Source of the DNA: Candidatus Kuenenia stuttgartensis
GTDB lineage: Bacteria > Planctomycetota > Planctomycetia > Isosphaerales > Isosphaeraceae
Length of the DNA stretch: 10,998 bases
Reading direction: 5' to 3'
NCBI GenBank assembly: GCA_945872325.1
Contig: CAMBZY010000055.1
Coordinates: 1 to 10,998, forward strand
Within the stretch, counting starts at the first letter, position 1. Every line of letters begins with the position of its first letter. The notes under the pieces were generated by a model, which saw nothing but the letters and a program-made list of their open reading frames with translations, was not told the DNA's origin and made no database searches. Below, piece by piece: positions 8,125 to 10,998 of this stretch. Made by a program: the position numbers and the translations under genes.

Positions 8125-8158
8125 AAAAAGTGACAAGAACTTTTCGCCCTTGTCACTT
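8125..8158 (-). terminator. Intrinsic terminator of the redoxin-monooxygenase gene
   Basis: On the minus strand a 10-bp perfect stem (AAGTGACAAG at 8149-8158 read in reverse, pairing with CTTGTCACTT at 8128-8137 read in reverse) with an 11-nt loop runs into TTTTTGG. It starts about 40 nt after the stop codon at 8198 and insulates acnA from the gene upstream. No T-tract follows it on the plus strand. Confidence 0.85.
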
Positions 8159-8197
8159 CTCGAATGTCTTGGATCAACCAAAAACTCGATCAAATCC

Positions 8198-10177
8198 TCA
8201 TTCCGATCGCTTTAGGCCAGTCGCTGAATCTGTCCCTGAAGCTGTCTTGTCACTGGCTTTAGGTGCCGAGGGTGGAACAGGAAAGTCGATGTCGATGTAG
8301 CCAATCATCATCTCTTCCCAAGTCTGCTCACCCCAGCGGACTTGCTTCGATGGATCCGGATTCGCCCTGTTCTTGACGGAATTGTCGAACGTGGCATCGC
8401 ACTTCATCATCGTTCCAGGCTTCAGAATCAAGGGCTTTTGGAGCGTGTAATAGCTCTGCCAGCCAAAGTCGTAAGCTGGGACACTCAAAAGCACTTCCGG
8501 CTTCTGGTCAGGCACTTCCAAGGTATATTTGAACGACTTCCCACGCAGGTGCATGTGCGGCATGAAGGCCAGCAGTCGCACCTCGTTCTTGAACTTCTGC
8601 TCCGAATGCACAGGATGGGCATCGGCATTCGCAGGAATCATCAGCCCAGGGTTCGCAATGCCCACTGTCAAAGCTTCGCGCTCTGGTGGTTTTTTGGCCA
8701 GAATCAGACCCACTTTGGATCGATCTTTCGTCTGCTTACCGTTCGGAGTGTAGTGCATCTGGAACACCAGATTGCTCCCCGCCGGAATCCGCTTGGCTGT
8801 GCCCAATGGATACACTGAAGGCATGTCACCTGGAGCGTAACCACAGAGGTGGCCACGACCTTCGCCAATCGTACGGCCCCGGTTCGCACCCGGTGGAACG
8901 GCATAAACAATGATGTGGTGAACCACTCCAGGATCCTCAGGACGAGCCTCGGCCGCCTGAATCCACATGTCTTCATTAAAATTTGTCGGTACCGTCAAGT
9001 GGTAGTAAGGAACCGTCCCCTGAGCTGGAATCGGATTCGATTCAGGCAGTTCAAAGACCAGATCAGGCTGGCCAATCGTCCATCCCTCAGTCCATTTTTT
9101 CGCGGCTGGAACCTTGGCAGGATCGCCCAGCGGTGAACCTTGCTCGACCCATGCCAGAATCGTCGCCCTGTCTTTGGCAGATAGGTGGCGATCGTTCGCA
9201 AAATGGCCAAATCGTGGGTCAGCATGCCACGGAGGCATCCGCCGGTCGTCCACCACTTCGCCGATCATGGCCGACTTTTTTCGCACATCATCATAAGTTG
9301 TCAACGAGAAGCCGCCGACCTGGCCTGGCCTGTGGCAGTTCTGGCACTTGTTCTGAATGATTGAGGCCACATGCTCAGCGTAATTCACCTGACCGACTTC
9401 CGGAGCAGGTTCGTTTTTGTCGTAAAACTCTGCAATCTCGTCGGAGACACCTCGAACTCGCTCAAGCCCATCGAGCTTCGATGGTTCCGGAGCCACTTTC
9501 GTCAGCTTGCAGCCCGCCACTTCCGTCCCCTTGGACGAAATCTTGTTAAGCTGCTTTTCGACAACGGCATCGAGAGCGTCTTTCAGGTAATTGTGTTCAG
9601 GCTTCTCGCGAGTGGTTTTGTAGCCATATTGATCGTCGATGGCTCCACGATAGCGAATCTGGGCCATCCCATCCGCCACAATCACTTCATTGGTACGGTC
9701 GACCAGCAAAGCGTCTGCAATCACGTTGCGTTTGTCGTGTAGAATCTGGAAGCTGAGCTTGTTCTCAACCGCCCATTTTTTCAGATCTTCCGGCGAATCT
9801 CCACTGTTGGACGCCAGTCCAAAGAATTTGATCCCCTTGGAGTCATATTCCTTGGCAATCTCGTTCAGCCTTGGCAAATATTTTTCGCCAATCGGGCAGC
9901 CTGGTGAGACGAAGACAAGTACCACGCCGGTCGTCTTTTTGATGTTCAAAATTCCGCCCAGACCGCGGTTGCCCATGGCCAGCCCGTAGAGCCAGACTTC
10001 TTTGCCAGTCTGGACATCATTCAGACGAAAATCGCCGATCCGCTTGCCGACCAATCGGTCGAGCGGTAATTCCGACTTCGTTTCAGATGGTTCGGCAGCG
10101 TTCGCGGAAACGGCCGTAGACGCTGGTATCATAAGACCTAGCATCAATAAGAGCATGCAAAGCAATCTGGCCGACAT
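8198..10177 (-). CDS. Exported redoxin - cytochrome c - Cu monooxygenase fusion
   Basis: The predicted protein has 659 residues. An N-terminal signal peptide (about 1-28; one Arg, a Leu/Met-rich core, cleavage near SANAA) sends it out of the cytoplasm. Residues about 38-205 form a redoxin/AhpC-TSA domain with VFVSPGCPIGEKYLP, a peroxidatic-type Cys94 with no second Cys in the motif. Residues about 260-350 form a c-type cytochrome segment with the heme site CQNCH (Cys278, Cys281, His282) and a likely distal Met314 in RRMPPWH. Residues about 375-635 resemble the type II copper ascorbate-dependent monooxygenases (PHM/DBM family): His420-His421 in VVHHIIVY and His475 in MHYTPNG fit the CuH site, and His541 and His543 in PHMHLRGK with Met623 or Met624 in EEMMIGYI fit the CuM site. 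The ATG at 10177 is preceded by GGAG at 8 nt; a TTG two codons upstream is too close to it. It is a single-gene transcript with its own promoter region and terminator. Substrate and reaction are unknown; a periplasmic oxygenase with a built-in electron donor is an inference. Confidence 0.9.
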   Translation of the reverse strand: MSARLLCMLLLMLGLMIPASTAVSANAAEPSETKSELPLDRLVGKRIGDFRLNDVQTGKEVWLYGLAMGNRGLGGILNIKKTTGVVLVFVSPGCPIGEKYLPRLNEIAKEYDSKGIKFFGLASNSGDSPEDLKKWAVENKLSFQILHDKRNVIADALLVDRTNEVIVADGMAQIRYRGAIDDQYGYKTTREKPEHNYLKDALDAVVEKQLNKISSKGTEVAGCKLTKVAPEPSKLDGLERVRGVSDEIAEFYDKNEPAPEVGQVNYAEHVASIIQNKCQNCHRPGQVGGFSLTTYDDVRKKSAMIGEVVDDRRMPPWHADPRFGHFANDRHLSAKDRATILAWVEQGSPLGDPAKVPAAKKWTEGWTIGQPDLVFELPESNPIPAQGTVPYYHLTVPTNFNEDMWIQAAEARPEDPGVVHHIIVYAVPPGANRGRTIGEGRGHLCGYAPGDMPSVYPLGTAKRIPAGSNLVFQMHYTPNGKQTKDRSKVGLILAKKPPEREALTVGIANPGLMIPANADAHPVHSEQKFKNEVRLLAFMPHMHLRGKSFKYTLEVPDQKPEVLLSVPAYDFGWQSYYTLQKPLILKPGTMMKCDATFDNSVKNRANPDPSKQVRWGEQTWEEMMIGYIDIDFPVPPSAPKASDKTASGTDSATGLKRSE

Positions 10178-10276
10178 GGGCAATACTCCATCGAAGTGTT
10201 TTGCTGCAAGTCTTCTGATGGATCAAGAATGGGCGAGGGTCTCAATCTCAAAACGCTTGCGTGTAAGTTATGGATT

Positions 10277-10303
10277 AGTATAGTTGATCCTGTGTGTTTC
10301 GAA
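10277..10303 (-). promoter_or_regulatory. Promoter candidate of the redoxin-monooxygenase gene
   Basis: The minus strand carries TATACT (10282-10277), one mismatch from the sigma70 -10 consensus. Only a poor -35 (TTCGAA at 10303-10298, spacer 15 nt, or frames one base away) precedes it. Transcription would begin near 10270 and give a leader of roughly 90 nt. The weak -35 directly beside the GAATATTC dyad would fit an activated promoter. Confidence 0.4.
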
Positions 10304-10310
10304 TAGGTTT

Positions 10311-10339
10311 CGGGTGAATATTCCATGAATATTCTCCCG
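10311..10339. promoter_or_regulatory. Operator-like dyad of two GAATATTC palindromes
   Basis: Two identical 8-bp palindromes GAATATTC (10316-10323 and 10327-10334) are separated by CAT, so their centres are 11 bp apart, about one helical turn. Each is flanked outward by one T and then by CGGG (10311-10314) on the left and CCCG (10336-10339) on the right, which makes the whole 29-bp block an inverted repeat with one mismatch pair. It lies just upstream of the -35 position of the minus-strand promoter candidate, where an activator would bind. As RNA it could also fold into a stem of 4 plus 8 bp with a 3-nt loop. No T-tract follows on either strand, which argues against a terminator. Confidence 0.55.
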
Positions 10340-10446
10340 GTTCAGACATGACTTTCCAGCCATCTTTTACAGCCTTTTTCAGCCTTTGTTTAACCTCTTT
10401 ATCTAACGCTCTTTATCAAATTCTCTACACTTGTGATGGAGAATTA

Positions 10447-10455
10447 TGATATGAT
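10447..10455 (+). promoter_or_regulatory. Extended -10 promoter candidate of the lipoyl-like gene
   Basis: TGATATGAT fits the extended -10 form (TG, one base, then TATGAT, one mismatch from TATAAT). No good -35 lies 16-18 nt upstream, which extended -10 promoters tolerate. Transcription would start near 10462, about 60 nt before the start codon at 10522. Confidence 0.35.
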
Positions 10456-10521
10456 GGGAGTGTGTCGCCGAGGGTTCGAACTGGATCATACGGATGACTT
10501 GAATATCAAGACGGGTGAGGA

Positions 10522-10812
10522 ATGTCCAAGGCGCCAGACGACTTCAAGGTCTTGGTCTGCGTTCCTGACTGCGTCGGTGAAGGTGCCTCGGCGTCGATCC
10601 GTGTGGGCTTGTGGCATTGTGCCCAAGGCCGGAAGGTGCGTGAGGGCCAGCGACTGGTTGAGCTATCAATCGGGCCGATGGTCTATTTGGTGCACGCGCC
10701 CTGCGACGGCCGACTCATCAAACGCTTTGCAGATGAAGATGACCTGGTCTCGGCCGGGTCCATTCTGGGGGTTATCAGTACGGATGGACACGACTCCAGG
10801 CCGGAGTCTTAA
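10522..10812 (+). CDS. Stand-alone lipoyl/biotinyl-fold protein lacking the attachment lysine
   Basis: This is a 96-residue cytoplasmic protein without signal peptide or membrane segment. Residues about 8-86 fit one lipoyl/biotinyl beta-barrel: GRKVREGQRLVEL (36-48) matches the GDKVKEGDTIAEV segment of the E2 lipoyl domain in this window, and HAPCDGRL (58-65) with SAGSILGVI (77-85) matches the second half of the barrel. The two align without gaps through the hairpin, and the E2 lipoyl-lysine (QTDKA) faces proline 52 here (SIGPM). It therefore cannot carry lipoate or biotin at the usual place. It has three cysteines besides Cys61 (13, 17, 33), of unknown meaning. GAGG and GGGTG precede the ATG closely, and an in-frame TGA two codons upstream fixes the ATG at 10522 as the first start. 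The stop lies inside the beginning of the Nudix gene if the latter starts at 10784. Function unknown; a scaffold or binding role is a guess. Confidence 0.8.
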   Translation: MSKAPDDFKVLVCVPDCVGEGASASIRVGLWHCAQGRKVREGQRLVELSIGPMVYLVHAPCDGRLIKRFADEDDLVSAGSILGVISTDGHDSRPES

Positions 10813-10998
10813 TGAGCCAGGCTCCAATCCCGGATCTCCCCGTCCGGTGGGTCCGCATAATCACGCGCCTCAGGGCATGGTCGCCGTTCTCGAACTTTCG
10901 GCTGGCGTGATTCCATATCGAGTTGATACGTCCGGCCAATTCCACTATCTTGCCCTTCACTCCGCAACCGTGCGCAACCCTCGCGCCCGCTGGGAGTT
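10784..10998 (+). CDS. Nudix hydrolase, N-terminal part (runs off the window)
   Basis: The frame open to the window end encodes ELSAGVIPYRV, YLALHSA and PRARWEF, the start of a Nudix domain of the diadenosine-polyphosphate (Ap4A) hydrolase type, in which SAGVIPYR and a later WEFPKG are typical; the Nudix box itself would lie beyond the edge. Such enzymes cleave nucleoside diphosphates linked to another group. Two starts are possible: ATG at 10784, which overlaps the lipoyl-like gene by 29 nt and adds a Pro/Gly/Asn-rich leader, or ATG at 10877, just before the conserved domain. Neither has a strong ribosome-binding site. With either start it is co-directional with the lipoyl-like gene and probably cotranscribed. 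Confidence 0.75.
   Translation, partial: MDTTPGRSLNEPGSNPGSPRPVGPHNHAPQGMVAVLELSAGVIPYRVDTSGQFHYLALHSATVRNPRARWE

Larger units (their letters stand above)
10178..10521. other. Divergent intergenic region, 344 bp
   Basis: No gene is supported here; short frames inside it have no family signal or suitable start site. It contains, from left to right, the leader of the redoxin-monooxygenase gene with its ribosome-binding GGAG, a minus-strand -10 candidate (10277-10282), the large GAATATTC dyad (10311-10339), a pyrimidine-rich plus-strand tract (about 10351-10430) with CAGCC three times (10357, 10370, 10380) and CTCTTTATC twice (10395-10403 and 10409-10417), and a plus-strand extended -10 candidate (10447-10455). 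The base composition is more AT-rich than the flanking genes, as expected of a shared promoter region. Confidence 0.75.

Noticed and set aside
10144..10326. A 60-codon minus-strand frame in the divergent spacer
   Set aside because: It overlaps the promoter, leader and start of the redoxin-monooxygenase gene, and its translation has no recognisable feature.
10466..10490. GGTTCGAAC resembling a tRNA T-loop
   Set aside because: The flanking bases do not form a T-stem and no acceptor, D or anticodon arm can be built around it.
10812..10910. A 32-codon frame starting with the ATG at 10812
   Set aside because: It is out of frame with the Nudix domain, which covers the same bases with clear family residues.

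Overview
The window looks like a chromosomal piece of a planctomycete or a close relative. This is an inference from the genes and not from any marker sequence. The grounds are the large exported redoxin / cytochrome c / copper monooxygenase fusion, a family I recall mainly from Planctomycetes and Acidobacteria, the small lipoyl-like protein paired with a Nudix hydrolase, and relaxed, loosely consensus promoters. No transposon, prophage, CRISPR array, tRNA or rRNA was found.

Layout. Positions 1-7909, all on the minus strand, are central carbon metabolism. Read in the direction of transcription there is an AcnA-type aconitase (7909 to 5228), a 232-bp gap, then a complete pyruvate dehydrogenase cluster: E1 alpha (4995-3979), E1 beta (3977-2994, one base after the E1 alpha stop), E2 (2813-1521, GTG start) and E3 lipoamide dehydrogenase (1446-61). 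The cluster ends at a textbook intrinsic terminator (1-29). Together these enzymes turn pyruvate into acetyl-CoA and carry the next citrate-isomerising step of the TCA cycle. The E1 is the two-subunit alpha/beta type, not the single-chain AceE of E. coli, and the E2 has one lipoyl domain.

Positions 7910-8197 hold the aconitase upstream region, with several inverted repeats, and the intrinsic terminator of the next gene. Positions 10177-8198 (minus) encode an exported protein of about 659 residues that joins a one-cysteine redoxin domain, a CxxCH cytochrome c segment and a two-copper PHM/DBM-like monooxygenase with all expected copper ligands. Its upstream region (10178-10521) is a 344-bp divergent spacer with a 29-bp dyad made of two GAATATTC palindromes one helical turn apart, just upstream of a TATACT -10 candidate. 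A second promoter candidate faces the other way.

Positions 10522-10998 (plus) hold a 96-residue stand-alone lipoyl/biotinyl-fold protein. The lysine that would carry the cofactor is replaced by proline. The gene overlaps the start of a Nudix hydrolase that runs off the window. The parts most worth a second look are the three-domain oxidoreductase with its operator-like dyad, the lysine-less lipoyl-like protein, and the interleaved repeats ahead of aconitase. I see no clearly new multi-gene system such as a defence island.
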